DNA from: Bacteroidales bacterium | GTDB taxonomy: Bacteria > Bacteroidota > Bacteroidia > Bacteroidales > Tenuifilaceae | DNA: 32,128 nucleotides | Reading direction: 5' to 3' | NCBI GenBank assembly: GCA_018056955.1 | Contig: JAGPEQ010000025.1 | Span: 1-32,128, forward strand | Shown here: positions 7,762-17,019 of the stretch, piece by piece | Position numbering within the stretch: the first letter of the stretch is position 1 | Layout: each line of letters starts with the position of its first letter | The notes under the pieces: model-generated | Seen by the model: the letters and a program-made list of their open reading frames with translations, nothing else | Told to the model about the DNA's origin: nothing | Databases searched by the model: none | Translations under genes and position numbers: made by a program

Positions 7762-9123
7762 CTATCCAAGTGAACCGTAAAATACTGAATAGATAAAAAT
7801 GGCAGCTATGGCTAACGGTGCAATAAAACGAACTACAAATCGGTATACAGGGAAGTAACCTGCCTTTAGTTCACCTCCATTTGAAACCTCATCGAATAAT
7901 GTTGATTTTTTTAGATACCACCCAACAAAAATCACTATTAGCATTCCTCCGAGTGGAAGTAAGATGTTAGAGGCCAGAAAATCGAGCATATCGAAAATGG
8001 TTTTGCCTGAGAGCCTGATATTGCTCAAAGGCCCAAACGACAGTGATGCCAAAACACCCAAAACCGATATGGAAACCGAAGCTAAAATGGTTGCCTTAAG
8101 GCGAGTGATACGCAACTCCTCCGAGAAATACGCCACAACCACTTCAAGCACCGATACCGTTGAAGTTAACGCAGCTACAGCAAGTAAAATGAAAAAAATA
8201 AACCCAAAAAGATTCCCCATTGGTATGTTGCTAAAAATCTCGGGTAGGGTTATAAAAACCAAACTTGGACCTGCAGTAGGTTCAATGTTAAAAGCAAATA
8301 CAGCAGGAAATATCACTACTCCTGCTAAAACTGCAATAAATGTATCGGCTAATGATACGTTTAATGCCGTTCTACCTAAATTGTCAGTTTTTCGGAAGTA
8401 TGAAGCATAAGTAATTAAAGCACCCATTCCAAGACTAAGTGAGAAAAAAGCCTGCCCCATGGCAAATAGAAATGTCTTTATGGTTACCTTGGAAAAGTCG
8501 GGCTTAAACAGGAACGCCAATCCTTTTGATGCATTGGGTAAGGTAATAGATCGTACACATAGTATTAAAAGAAAAACTACTAGCAATGGCATTAAGAACT
8601 TGTTATATTTCTCAATACCATTTTTTATTCCTCCTATTACAATATATGCAGTAAGTGCCATAAATACTAACTGCCAGATAATGGGACGAACAGGATGAAC
8701 CAAAAAGTTTTGAAAAGCATCACCCAGTTGCTGCGTTGTTTGATTACCAAATCCAACAGATACTGATTTTACTATATACTCCAGTGTCCAACCAGCCACA
8801 GCACTATAAAACGATAAGATTACGAAGGCGGCCACCACCCCCATTATACCCACAAAATACCATGGAGTGCCAGGCGAAATTGCCTTAAATGAACCAAATA
8901 CATTGCGCTGACCACGCCTGCCAATTGAAAATTCAGATATCATAACAGGAATTCCCAATAGGAACACAAACAGTAGATAGATAAGCAAAAAAGCTCCTCC
9001 TCCATTCTGCCCTGTTATATATGGGAACTTCCAAATGTTTCCTAATCCTACTGCCGAGCCGGCAGTGGCTGCAATAATACCAAATTTGCTTCCAAAGCTA
9101 TCGCGATTATTAGAAACTGGCAT
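7762..9123 (-). CDS. NSS-family (SLC6-like) sodium-dependent amino acid transporter
   Basis: Bacterial neurotransmitter:sodium symporter homologue (LeuT/MhsT/TnaT type), importing an amino acid with Na+. The chosen start ATG 9123 gives 453 residues beginning MPVSNNRDSFGSKFG, directly before TM1. The TM1 signature GSAVGLGNIWKFPY with its unwound GNIW substrate/Na+ site and the following NGGGAFLL (TM2) are typical. The frame is open further upstream to 9237, but that extension overlaps the fba terminator and has no transmembrane or family character. The 5' leader is A-rich with two CCTAAA repeats and no Shine-Dalgarno, as usual in Bacteroidota. Operon with the AGCS symporter 9 bases downstream. 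Confidence 0.93.
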   Translation of the reverse strand: MPVSNNRDSFGSKFGIIAATAGSAVGLGNIWKFPYITGQNGGGAFLLIYLLFVFLLGIPVMISEFSIGRRGQRNVFGSFKAISPGTPWYFVGIMGVVAAFVILSFYSAVAGWTLEYIVKSVSVGFGNQTTQQLGDAFQNFLVHPVRPIIWQLVFMALTAYIVIGGIKNGIEKYNKFLMPLLVVFLLILCVRSITLPNASKGLAFLFKPDFSKVTIKTFLFAMGQAFFSLSLGMGALITYASYFRKTDNLGRTALNVSLADTFIAVLAGVVIFPAVFAFNIEPTAGPSLVFITLPEIFSNIPMGNLFGFIFFILLAVAALTSTVSVLEVVVAYFSEELRITRLKATILASVSISVLGVLASLSFGPLSNIRLSGKTIFDMLDFLASNILLPLGGMLIVIFVGWYLKKSTLFDEVSNGGELKAGYFPVYRFVVRFIAPLAIAAIFIYSVFYGSLG

Positions 9124-9203
9124 AGGTTTAGAGTTTAGGTTTAGGTTATAAATTTTGGCGCACCAATTTGGAAAAAAATGGACACTAAAACAAGTGTTAG
9201 CGT

Positions 9204-9235
9204 AAAAAAAGCCCATCCCGGACTTCAGAATGGGC
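9204..9235 (-). terminator. Intrinsic terminator after class I aldolase gene
   Basis: Minus-strand stem GCCCATTC / GGATGGGC (one G-T pair) followed by seven Ts, about 22 bases after the fba stop codon. Confidence 0.85.
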
Positions 9236-9256
9236 AATGTTTTGAAAAAGCATTTG

Positions 9257-10315
9257 TTAAGCTATGTCGACCTTACTTTCAAGGTAAACATCCTGTATGG
9301 CATTCAGAATTTTAATACCCTCATCCATAGGGCGTTGAAAAGCTTTGCGACCGCTAATGAGTCCCATTCCACCTGCACGTTTATTAACTACAGCGGTATA
9401 AACAGCCTCGGCCAAATCGCTTGCTCCCGAGGAGGCACCACCCGAGTTAATTAAACCGGCTCGTCCGTTATAGCAACCTACTACCTGGTAGCGGGTCAAA
9501 TCAATGGGATGATCGGTAGTTAGCTGTGAGTAAACCTTATCGTGGGTTTTTCCGAAGTTTATAGCTTTAAAGCCACCATTATTCTCTGGAGCTTTCTGTT
9601 TAATAATATCGGCCTGAATGGTAACCCCCAAATGGTTTGCCTGGCTGGTTAAGTCGGCAGCTACGTGGTAGTCCACGCCATCTTTTTTGAATCCATTGTT
9701 TCGCAGGTAGCACCAAAGAACGGTAACCATTCCCAACTCATGGGCACGCTCAAACGCCTGGGCAACTTCAATGATTTGCCGATTGCTCTCCTCGGAACCA
9801 AAATATATTGTAGCCCCAACTGCTACTGCACCTAGGTTCCATGCCTCATCAACCGATCCAAACATAATCTGATCGTACTTATTGGGATAGGTAAGCAGCT
9901 CGTTATGGTTAATCTTAACAATAAAAGGTATGCGGTGGGCATATTTACGGGCTACCGATGCCAGCACCCCAAATGTTGAAGCAACCGCATTAGCACCACC
10001 CTCAATGGCCAACTTAACAATGTTTTCAGGATCAAAGTAAATGGGATTTGGGGCGAACGATGCACCTGCACTATGTTCAATTCCCTGATCAACAGGCAAA
10101 ATGGACAGATACCCTGTACCAGCCAACCGTCCATGATAGAACATAGCCTGTAAGCTTCGCATTACCTGGGGCGATCGGTTGCTATGGTAAACCACACGCT
10201 CCATGAAATCGGGCCCAGGAAGATGAAGCATCTCCTTTGGTACTGTATTGCACTTATGTTCAAGAAGATAATTGGCGTTATCGCCAAGCAGCTCAACTAT
10301 TTTATCGTAGTTCAT
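9257..10315 (-). CDS. fbaB: Class I fructose-bisphosphate aldolase (FbaB/DhnA type)
   Basis: Schiff-base aldolase that cleaves or forms fructose 1,6-bisphosphate in glycolysis/gluconeogenesis. The 352-residue length and sequence fit the DhnA/FbaB family. The Schiff-base lysine is expected at K239 in [11 protein letters not shown], by analogy with the archaeal ADIVK motif. Other typical segments are [10 protein letters not shown] (residues 73-82, phosphate/substrate side), [12 protein letters not shown] (105-116) and the C-terminal SGGASSG and [15 protein letters not shown] regions that bind phosphate. It has its own promoter (10342-10372) and terminator (9204-9235) and so looks monocistronic. 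Confidence 0.95.
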   Translation of the reverse strand: MNYDKIVELLGDNANYLLEHKCNTVPKEMLHLPGPDFMERVVYHSNRSPQVMRSLQAMFYHGRLAGTGYLSILPVDQGIEHSAGASFAPNPIYFDPENIVKLAIEGGANAVASTFGVLASVARKYAHRIPFIVKINHNELLTYPNKYDQIMFGSVDEAWNLGAVAVGATIYFGSEESNRQIIEVAQAFERAHELGMVTVLWCYLRNNGFKKDGVDYHVAADLTSQANHLGVTIQADIIKQKAPENNGGFKAINFGKTHDKVYSQLTTDHPIDLTRYQVVGCYNGRAGLINSGGASSGASDLAEAVYTAVVNKRAGGMGLISGRKAFQRPMDEGIKILNAIQDVYLESKVDIA

Positions 10316-10341
10316 AGGTATAGAATTTTATCGGTTCTATA

Positions 10342-10372
10342 CAAACCTACGAAAAATATTGGTTTAAGTCAA
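10342..10372 (-). promoter_or_regulatory. Promoter of the class I aldolase gene
   Basis: Minus-strand TTG (10372-10370), 20-base spacer, TAGGTTTG (10349-10342), 26 bases before the ATG at 10315. It matches the Bacteroidota -33/-7 pattern and lies entirely in the short gap behind the tamL-like gene. Confidence 0.65.
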
Positions 10373-10383
10373 GTAGAGTAAAG

Positions 10384-12756
10384 CTAAAAGGGATATCCAA
10401 TACCAAAATTAAAGGTTATATCGCTGATGCTAAACTTTCGATTAAACGGAACCCAGGGCTTGTATGGCTCATTTGGATTTATTGCCGGATCGAAAATTTT
10501 ATAACCAAAATCGGTTCGTAAAATAAAGAAACCTAAATTCAACCTTATCCCCAGTCCACTACCAATGGCAATCTGCTCATAGAATTTATTCCATTCAAAG
10601 GTAGCCCCTGTCCTATCGTCAAGTTTAGGCATCGACCATATATTGCCACAATCGATAAACATAGCCCCTTCCAACTTCCAAACCATACGGAAGCGGTACT
10701 CAAAATTTGCTTCGATCTTAATATCGGCAGTGCGGTTTGGGAAGCGCTCAGCAGGTTGGTAGTATGAGCCTGGGCCTAATGAGCGTGCCTGCCATGCTCG
10801 TACACCATTGGCACCACCCGTAAAGAATCGCTTTTCAAAAGGTAACGCTCGTGAATTACCGTAAGGATAACCAACCCCAATGTATAATCGGTATGCGAAG
10901 GAATTATTCTCATCGGCTACCTGATGGTATGTAAGATTTATATCGCTTCGAACAAACTGTGAGAACTCCGTATCGAAAAATGTATATGCCCCGTTTGAAT
11001 TTTTTGGTCTATCGCTCAACTTCGATATGGCTTGAAGGGCGTTCCCTGACAATTCAAGATTAAATCGAATGTAACTGGAATTGCTGGCTTTTTTAACATT
11101 TTGGTTACTGTAAACCAGGCTGTAGCTTGAAACTGTTACTATTTGGCTTATGTAGCTGTATTTAAGAAAGGTGGTATCAATCTGAGCCTGAAATTCGGGG
11201 CTAATCTTTTGAATTGAAATGGCATTTAGCTCAATTGGGTTAAGGGTATGTAGCATAAAGCGTGAGCTTTTCCAAACATAACCGAACTGTAACCCGGCTA
11301 TCATACGGGTGTACTCAGGGCGGCGCTGAAAGCTGTACGAGGCAGTAAGCTGGGTGCTTGGAGCATATTTATCGACCCTAACATGCGAAGTGTAAGGTCC
11401 TATGTACTTTGGGGTAGTAAGCCCCATTGAACCTCCAAGCTCAAGGGTATTATTCAGGTTGATTTTTTGCTGGGCGGTTTCAACAAGTCCTCGGAACTTA
11501 ATATCAAATACCTCTGCGCCTTTAAATAGGTTTTTATGCTGATAGTTTAACGTACCTTCAGCGCCAAGCGAGCCGCTGGTATTTGTTCCTACCAACTCCA
11601 CCTGATAGCTCTGCAGGGTATGCGGAACCAGCTGAATATAACAGTTAAGATACCCAAACTCCTCCGATTCAGAACCGGTATCTAAATCAGAGAAATCAAT
11701 TTCACCGCTTTGTTCCTTTGCTTCTACGTCTTCCAATTCAATATTAACAAACTTAAATAACCTAATTTGACTCAGATTCTGCTGAGTTCTGTTGACTTGG
11801 TCAACAGAATACATTTCGTTTGGTTTTAACTGGTTAAATGCCTCAATTACATCGAGCTTCACACCCGGGTTCTGGTGAAAAACATAGTACACACTAGCCC
11901 TACAAATTGTATCAAGCTCACCATTATCACGGTACGAGCTAAACTTGAATGGGTCATAGTTCGGATAAATAAAAACATTCCGAAACTTGTATCGCTTAAA
12001 CCTTATGGGTTTCAGTTTTCCATTCTCATCGGCCCGGAGTGGATTTTTTATGATAAGGTTAAGGTCAACCCTGTTGTTCCTGAAGTTAGTATCGGCAGTA
12101 AAGGTTATGAAATTCTTACTAAAAGTGAAGTAGCCATTTCGTTTTAGCATTGTTTCAATTCGCTCCCTTTCGGTCTGGAGCATATCCACATCAAATAAAT
12201 CGTTTCTTCTAATTAGCCTGTTCACAGTATCGGCCAACACAAGCTGGCGGATTAGGGTATCCTCAATGAAATAGCCAACTCTCCTCACCTTATAGGGTAA
12301 ATTAGGATGGATGGTATAAAAAACATCGGCCTTTTTCCCATGAATCCAAACCGAATCGGTTACCACTGCATTATAGTAGCCCTTACTTTGAAGGTAAAGC
12401 TTGATATTTCTTGAACTTCCTGAAACTGCATTACTATCGAAAAGTACTGGATCTTCACCAATGGTTCTTAGCCCACTGTTTAGCCAACCCGATTTTCGGG
12501 GATTTGATAGGCTATAAACCCTTAGGTGGAACCTAAATCCCAGTATCTTCTTATTTGGCTTTTGCTTTACATAAGGTAATAAATCGTCGGGTTTTACCTG
12601 CTTTGAACTCGTTTTTATTTGTACTTTGTTGAGCAGGTGCATATTTTCCGGCACATGCTTGGTTACGGAACAACCTGTAACTAATAAAAGGGAGGAAAAA
12701 TACAGTATATACCTTAAAGGCCAACTAATTTTCTGAAAAATAAAAGTCACAGGCAT
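10384..12756 (-). CDS. tamL: BamA/TamA-family outer membrane lipoprotein (TamL-like)
   Basis: Omp85-superfamily barrel expected to act in outer membrane protein or lipid assembly with an inner-membrane TamB partner. The 790 residues begin with a lipoprotein signal peptide: basic start, hydrophobic core at 16-27, lipobox LVTG-C29, followed by S30. A periplasmic region with POTRA-like repeats spans about residues 40-390, then a beta-barrel (about 400-790) ending FNFGIGYPF with C-terminal Phe790. The loop-6 motif of Omp85 barrels appears as GGANGVRAW (647-655; VRAW for VRGF/Y). Lipidated TamA homologues (TamL) are known in Bacteroidota; assignment rests on lipobox plus barrel. TamB is not in this window. 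A -7-like TACATTTG at 12791-12784 precedes it, with no good -33 box. Confidence 0.85.
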   Translation of the reverse strand: MPVTFIFQKISWPLRYILYFSSLLLVTGCSVTKHVPENMHLLNKVQIKTSSKQVKPDDLLPYVKQKPNKKILGFRFHLRVYSLSNPRKSGWLNSGLRTIGEDPVLFDSNAVSGSSRNIKLYLQSKGYYNAVVTDSVWIHGKKADVFYTIHPNLPYKVRRVGYFIEDTLIRQLVLADTVNRLIRRNDLFDVDMLQTERERIETMLKRNGYFTFSKNFITFTADTNFRNNRVDLNLIIKNPLRADENGKLKPIRFKRYKFRNVFIYPNYDPFKFSSYRDNGELDTICRASVYYVFHQNPGVKLDVIEAFNQLKPNEMYSVDQVNRTQQNLSQIRLFKFVNIELEDVEAKEQSGEIDFSDLDTGSESEEFGYLNCYIQLVPHTLQSYQVELVGTNTSGSLGAEGTLNYQHKNLFKGAEVFDIKFRGLVETAQQKINLNNTLELGGSMGLTTPKYIGPYTSHVRVDKYAPSTQLTASYSFQRRPEYTRMIAGLQFGYVWKSSRFMLHTLNPIELNAISIQKISPEFQAQIDTTFLKYSYISQIVTVSSYSLVYSNQNVKKASNSSYIRFNLELSGNALQAISKLSDRPKNSNGAYTFFDTEFSQFVRSDINLTYHQVADENNSFAYRLYIGVGYPYGNSRALPFEKRFFTGGANGVRAWQARSLGPGSYYQPAERFPNRTADIKIEANFEYRFRMVWKLEGAMFIDCGNIWSMPKLDDRTGATFEWNKFYEQIAIGSGLGIRLNLGFFILRTDFGYKIFDPAINPNEPYKPWVPFNRKFSISDITFNFGIGYPF

Positions 12757-12783
12757 AATCAGAGTTAGGTATTATGAACTATA

Positions 12784-12791
12784 CAAATGTA
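12784..12791 (-). promoter_or_regulatory. Possible -7 box of the tamL-like gene
   Basis: TACATTTG on the minus strand, 28 bases before the ATG, fits TAnnTTTG. No TTTG is seen 19-21 bases upstream, so this is tentative. Confidence 0.35.
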
Positions 12792-12956
12792 ATTATAACA
12801 GCAATTCGCCATCTATTTTTTACAGCAATAGTTATGGATTTATGACCAAATTCATCAAAATCAGGGCCAAAATAAAATTCGCACATGGGATGCTAAGAAT
12901 TTGAAAATGCTGATAATATTAGAAAAATGTTTTATTTTGCCCTAAAATTCAGGTAA

Positions 12957-13706
12957 ATGTTATCAAGAAATAGCATTAAAAGGGTAAAATCGTTACAACA
13001 GAAAAAATTCAGGAATGAACTTGGACTTTTTATAGCCGAAGGTACTAAACTTGTAGATGAGCTCATCAGTAGCAATTTTGAAATTGAGGAGATATACCAT
13101 ACCGAGCAATATTTAGTAACAAATGTTAATTGCTTGGTACACAAAGTAAGTCAGTCCGAAATGGAACGGATAAGCGGGCTTGTTACACCAAGCCCAGTGC
13201 TTGCCGTAGTTCGGTTCCCAACATATAAACTGGATGTTGACCCAAGTAAAGAGTTGGTTCTTGCTCTGGATACCATTCAAGACCCAGGCAACATGGGTAC
13301 CATTATCAGATTAGCTGATTGGTTTGGGATTGACAATATTGTTTGTTCCCATGGATGTGCCGACGCTTTTGCCCCAAAAGCTATCCAGGCAACCATGGGT
13401 GCCATTGCCCATGTTAAGGTTCATTATACCGATCTGATTACCTGGCTTAGCCAGCACACTGTTAACTGCCCAATTATTGGGGCATGTATGGATGGTGAAA
13501 ATATTTACAAGGCAAAGAAAGAACACGCAGGCATTATTGTGATGGGTAACGAGGGTAACGGCATCAGCCCTGCTGTTGACAAGCTAATTACACATCGTAT
13601 CCACATACCAACATTCGCTAGGGGTCGCCAGAAAGTAGAATCGTTGAATGTAGCCATGGCTACAGCCATAATACTCTCAGAATTTAAAGGGACATTACAT
13701 CAATAA
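12957..13706 (+). CDS. TrmH/SpoU-family RNA 2'-O-methyltransferase
   Basis: SPOUT-fold enzyme that transfers a methyl group from S-adenosylmethionine to a ribose 2'-OH of rRNA or tRNA. The 249 residues show an N-terminal substrate-binding domain (about 1-95, with GLFIAEGTKLVDE) and the trefoil-knot catalytic domain. Motif 1 is IQDPGNMGTIIRLADWFG (the Asn and Arg are catalytic-region residues), motif 2 is IVMGNEGNGIS, and motif 3 is IPTFARGRQKVESLNVAMA with SLNV. The two-domain layout resembles RlmB/TsnR-type rRNA methylases; target unknown. It is the only plus-strand gene in this stretch, divergent from the tamL-like gene and convergent with the truncated M15 gene, whose stop lies 28 bases away. 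Confidence 0.92.
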   Translation: MLSRNSIKRVKSLQQKKFRNELGLFIAEGTKLVDELISSNFEIEEIYHTEQYLVTNVNCLVHKVSQSEMERISGLVTPSPVLAVVRFPTYKLDVDPSKELVLALDTIQDPGNMGTIIRLADWFGIDNIVCSHGCADAFAPKAIQATMGAIAHVKVHYTDLITWLSQHTVNCPIIGACMDGENIYKAKKEHAGIIVMGNEGNGISPAVDKLITHRIHIPTFARGRQKVESLNVAMATAIILSEFKGTLHQ

Positions 13707-13733
13707 ATCTACCTGCGGAAGAACGGTAAAAAC

Positions 13734-14471
13734 CTACGGGGCCAAGCCATAGTTGTGATAAGACTGACCGGGTTTAGCCTTGGTTACAATTTTGCCTGGC
13801 TTGGTACGCCCATTGGCGTAAAGCATTTCCTGCTCTTGAAAAGTTCGTAATGTATCGGTGATCCTTTCAGGTGTTCGTTGCTTTATAAGTTCCCGGTAAA
13901 TCTGGAACGCTTCCATCCGAAGTTTGAGATGAAGTTTTTTAATACGATCAAGCGACGGTTTAGCCTCTTTAACCTCAGGTTTAGCCTCTAAGGGAATGCT
14001 AACAACAGGCTGTTCGGCAAATCTTTCGTCAAACTCAACTTCCTTTTGTTTTTCTTCAAGCGTTTTGACTTTTACGTTTACCCTGCGGATGTTTTTCATT
14101 TCGAGGAGTATCTCAAGCAAATCGTGCCAGAATTTGCTTCCCCAACTCAGGAAAAAGCCAGTAAACAAACATCCAATAATCCATGAATAGCCTGTTGTTG
14201 GAGTATTCCATCCGAACGTACCCTGGTTGATAACTGCAAAAAGATCAGCTTTAAGAGAAAATGAAACTAACCCACCAGATATAAGGCTAATTGCGAAAAT
14301 TCGCCTTTCACGCTTTTTCTCCATAAAGGGATCGTCCTCCTTATACCGAACATTAACTAGCCCCAGAAAGCCATCGGGTATAAACAGCTTTATCAGGTTT
14401 GTTATACGTTCGGCAATAAAGCTTAACGGGAGTAGAATTGTTAGGAGAATAAATAGTGCATCGGTTTCCAT
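13734..14471 (-). pseudogene. Membrane protein with truncated M15 (VanY-like) peptidase domain
   Basis: The 245-residue product starts with about three hydrophobic segments (about residues 5-22, 58-75 and 93-110), then a charged, coiled-coil-like linker (120-175). The C-terminal part (179-245) matches the start of the M15 D-Ala-D-Ala carboxypeptidase/L-Ala-D-Glu endopeptidase fold: LHLKLRMEAF, RTFQEQEMLYANGRT, PGKIVTKAKPGQSYHNYGLA. The family zinc motif is SxHxxGxAxD; here S237 and H239 are present but the protein ends one residue after GLA, before the Asp and before the later ExxH/H ligand. In the shifted frame the bases just after continue as VGF, like the family's VDF, suggesting a 2-base insertion and decay. 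Only 18 further codons follow before a stop. Either a degraded peptidoglycan hydrolase or a membrane protein retaining a dead remnant. Confidence 0.65.
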
Positions 14472-14587
14472 GATATTTTTTTAAACCGATACAAGTTAAG
14501 TTCTTTTAAATTGATTTAAAACGTTTGATTGATTTTCCTGGATGATAAATTGACAAACAGATGAGTTTCTCGAAAATCGAATAAATG

Positions 14588-14608
14588 ATTGTGAGTTAAA
14601 ATCACAAT
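14588..14608. repeat. Short inverted repeat downstream of the FAD protein gene
   Basis: ATTGTGA / TCACAAT separated by 7 bases, 13 bases after the stop codon at 14621 on the minus strand. No T-run follows, so terminator function is doubtful. Confidence 0.3.
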
Positions 14609-14620
14609 AATCAATTCCGT

Positions 14621-16177
14621 TTAACTGACATACCGGGCAACAGCATCTGCTACAATACTGCCGTCCAAGGCCGATGACACTATACCGCCGGCATAACCTG
14701 CACCCTCGCCCGAAGGGAAAAGCCCGGAAAGGTGAGAATGCTGAAGGGTCTCAGGATCTCTAGGAATACGGATAGGCGATGATGTTCGTGATTCTACTCC
14801 CAGTATTACTGCATCGTTGGTAAGGAAACCCTTCATCTTTTTTCCAAATGCCTTGAAACCCTCCCTGAGTCTAAAACCAATGCGTTCAGGTAGCCAAAGG
14901 TGCATCTCCGAAGAGTTTAGCCCGGGATGGTATGAGCAGGTAGGAAGATTTGATGAGAAACGCCCTTCTACGAAGTCAACCAAACGCTGAGCGGGAGCTT
15001 GAACTCCATATCCCCCATGCTGCTTAGCAAGACGCTCCAATTCAGCCTGAAACTCAAGTCCGGCAAAAATGCCGTGCTGAGCAAAGTCAGCCAAATCATC
15101 TAAACGGATTTCAACTACTATTCCTGAGTTTGCCCAACGTGAATTCCTATTCGAGGGCGACATTCCATTGACTACAACCTCATCGGTTCCTGTAGCGGCA
15201 GGCACAATAAAACCACCGGGACACATGCAGAATGAGTAAACCCCGCGTCCCTCAACCTGATGTACCAGTGAATACGCAGCAGCTGGTAAATACTCGCTTC
15301 GGGGTATGCCATGGTATTGAATGGCATCGATAAGTGCTTGTGGATGCTCAACCCTCACCCCCATGGCAAACGGCTTAGCCTCCAAGGCAATACTTTGATT
15401 GTGAAGCATGTGATAAATATCGCGAGCCGAATGCCCTGTGGCAAGTATTACGGCTTTACCATGTAACCTTTGCCCATCGGCAAGTTTAACACCAACCGCT
15501 TGACCAGAATCTAAAATTAGCTCCGTAACCCTACTATTAAAAAGCACCTCACCCCCATACTGAAGAATAGTTTCCCTTATACGAGTTATAATTCCGGGTA
15601 GCCTGTTGGTGCCAATATGCGGGTGAGCCTCGTAAAGTATAGCCGGATTGGCACCATGATCAACCAAGGCCTGAAGAATTCGTTTGAAATCGCCACGTTT
15701 CTTGGAACGAGTATAAAGTTTGCCATCGGAAAAGGTACCAGCACCACCTTCGCCAAAAGCATAGTTTGAATCGGGATTAAGTTGATGCTCCCGGTTTAGC
15801 ATAGCTATATCGCGTTTGCGGTCGCTTACCAATTTACCTCGTTCAATGACAATGGGTTTCAGGCCAAGCTCAATTAGTCTTAGCGCTGCAAATAAACCGG
15901 CAGGGCCTGCCCCTACTACAATAATTGGAGTTGCGCTACGCACATCACGATAGTTGAAAACAGGCCTGTCCTCGGTAACTTCTTCATCACCAGTAAACAC
16001 TTTTACGCCAAGGTTAATCAAAACCTTGCCTTTACGAGCATCGATAGATTTTCGGGTGATATAGTAATGGACTATGGCATCCGTTGGCATGTCAAGCTTT
16101 TGGGCAATAGCCCCAAGAACAGCCAAATCGTTTACCGCCTCATCGGGTCTTAATACGATAGATATATCATGTGGCAT
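14621..16177 (-). CDS. FAD-dependent dehydrogenase, COG2509-type
   Basis: Predicted flavoprotein oxidoreductase of unknown substrate. Start ATG 16177 gives 518 residues (MPHDISIVLRPDEA); the open frame upstream to 16252 overlaps the porT stop and is not family-like. Residues about 5-80 form the small N-terminal domain typical of this family. The FAD Rossmann motif GAGPAGLFAALRLIELGLKPIVIERG begins near residue 92 (split: GAGPAGLFAALRLIE, then the Glu of VIERG binding ribose). The family-specific FGEGGAGTFSDGKLYTRSKK follows near residue 140, and the C-terminal GEGAGYAGGIVSSALDG binds FAD. The family is widespread and sometimes annotated only as uncharacterised dehydrogenase. Its start is 53 bases from the porT stop (16230), so it may be co-transcribed with porT. 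Confidence 0.87.
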   Translation of the reverse strand: MPHDISIVLRPDEAVNDLAVLGAIAQKLDMPTDAIVHYYITRKSIDARKGKVLINLGVKVFTGDEEVTEDRPVFNYRDVRSATPIIVVGAGPAGLFAALRLIELGLKPIVIERGKLVSDRKRDIAMLNREHQLNPDSNYAFGEGGAGTFSDGKLYTRSKKRGDFKRILQALVDHGANPAILYEAHPHIGTNRLPGIITRIRETILQYGGEVLFNSRVTELILDSGQAVGVKLADGQRLHGKAVILATGHSARDIYHMLHNQSIALEAKPFAMGVRVEHPQALIDAIQYHGIPRSEYLPAAAYSLVHQVEGRGVYSFCMCPGGFIVPAATGTDEVVVNGMSPSNRNSRWANSGIVVEIRLDDLADFAQHGIFAGLEFQAELERLAKQHGGYGVQAPAQRLVDFVEGRFSSNLPTCSYHPGLNSSEMHLWLPERIGFRLREGFKAFGKKMKGFLTNDAVILGVESRTSSPIRIPRDPETLQHSHLSGLFPSGEGAGYAGGIVSSALDGSIVADAVARYVS

Positions 16178-16229
16178 TGGAAAACCTCTTAAAAATGCAA
16201 TAACACAAATATGGGCGTAAGGTTTAAGC

Positions 16230-16964
16230 CTACTCAAAGTGGAACGAAACAATCAGTAACTTGGATCTTAAACTTTCCAAGGCATCGTGGTAAATCTTTC
16301 CCTCATCAACGTAATCGTTCGATAACATATTAAGTAAACCGGCTGACCACTTAATCTCAGCTGAAAACTTAAAGTACTGGAGGAAGAAATCGATACCAAA
16401 GCCAATCTCATAGTAGTAATCGAACTTTTTAAGTCTTAGCAAAACACCCTTTTCAACCTTAAGGCGTTTGTAGGCGGCTAAATCAATTCTAACGTCAGTT
16501 CCCAGGTACAAGTAGGGGCGGACATTACTGTTGCGCTCCGATAAGAACTTAATTCCAACAGGCAAATCGATGAAGTTCGACTCCATCTTCATGGTTGTAG
16601 CCAGCGAAACGGTACTGTCGGCATCAACCTTAAAAAAATTTACATCGCGCTGGCCAAAAGAGTATCCAGGCAGAAAACGTAGATGAATATCGCGGGCAAT
16701 ACGGAGGTCGCCAATGGCATTTACGTTAAGACCTGCCGAAATATGGGTTACCTCTGCAAAGTACTTTGAGCCATCGGCATTGAACTGAGCGGTTCGGTTA
16801 ACTGCATCAAAATCCATTACATTAACGCCAATAGAGAAACCAAACCTGAGCGGTTTCCCTACGTCGTAGTCGGGGTCGTTTAGCAATGTGGGCCGTTTGA
16901 ATTGACCAAATGAGTTGCCAACTACCAAAAAACAAAGTAATAGTAATGCAAAAAAACGTTTCAA
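16230..16964 (-). CDS. porT: PorT-type outer membrane beta-barrel protein (T9SS)
   Basis: Likely the type IX secretion/gliding-associated protein PorT (SprT in Flavobacterium), an outer membrane barrel needed for T9SS export. The 244-residue length equals that of known PorT. A signal peptide is clear (KRFFALLLLCFLVVGNSFGQ, cleavage likely after GNSFG). The mature part is made of alternating beta strands, with ESNFIDLPVGIKF and RPYLYLGTDVRIDL strands as in PorT proteins, and it ends in an aromatic/charged SFHFE. The start must be TTG at 16964: no ATG or GTG lies in frame before the signal peptide. Adjacent menG/ubiE supports the call, because porT-ubiE adjacency recurs in Bacteroidota. A generic PorT-fold barrel cannot be fully excluded. 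Confidence 0.78.
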   Translation of the reverse strand: MKRFFALLLLCFLVVGNSFGQFKRPTLLNDPDYDVGKPLRFGFSIGVNVMDFDAVNRTAQFNADGSKYFAEVTHISAGLNVNAIGDLRIARDIHLRFLPGYSFGQRDVNFFKVDADSTVSLATTMKMESNFIDLPVGIKFLSERNSNVRPYLYLGTDVRIDLAAYKRLKVEKGVLLRLKKFDYYYEIGFGIDFFLQYFKFSAEIKWSAGLLNMLSNDYVDEGKIYHDALESLRSKLLIVSFHFE

Positions 16965-17019
16965 GTGCGATTCACAGTTTTAGTAACGACTCTGATTAAA
17001 CGGTAACCAGTCAAAAATA

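Noticed and set aside
9124-9237. N-terminal extension of the NSS transporter
   Set aside because: Overlaps the aldolase terminator; family proteins start just before TM1.
16178-16252. N-terminal extension of the FAD protein
   Set aside because: Overlaps the end of porT, and the family-like sequence starts at MPHDISIV.
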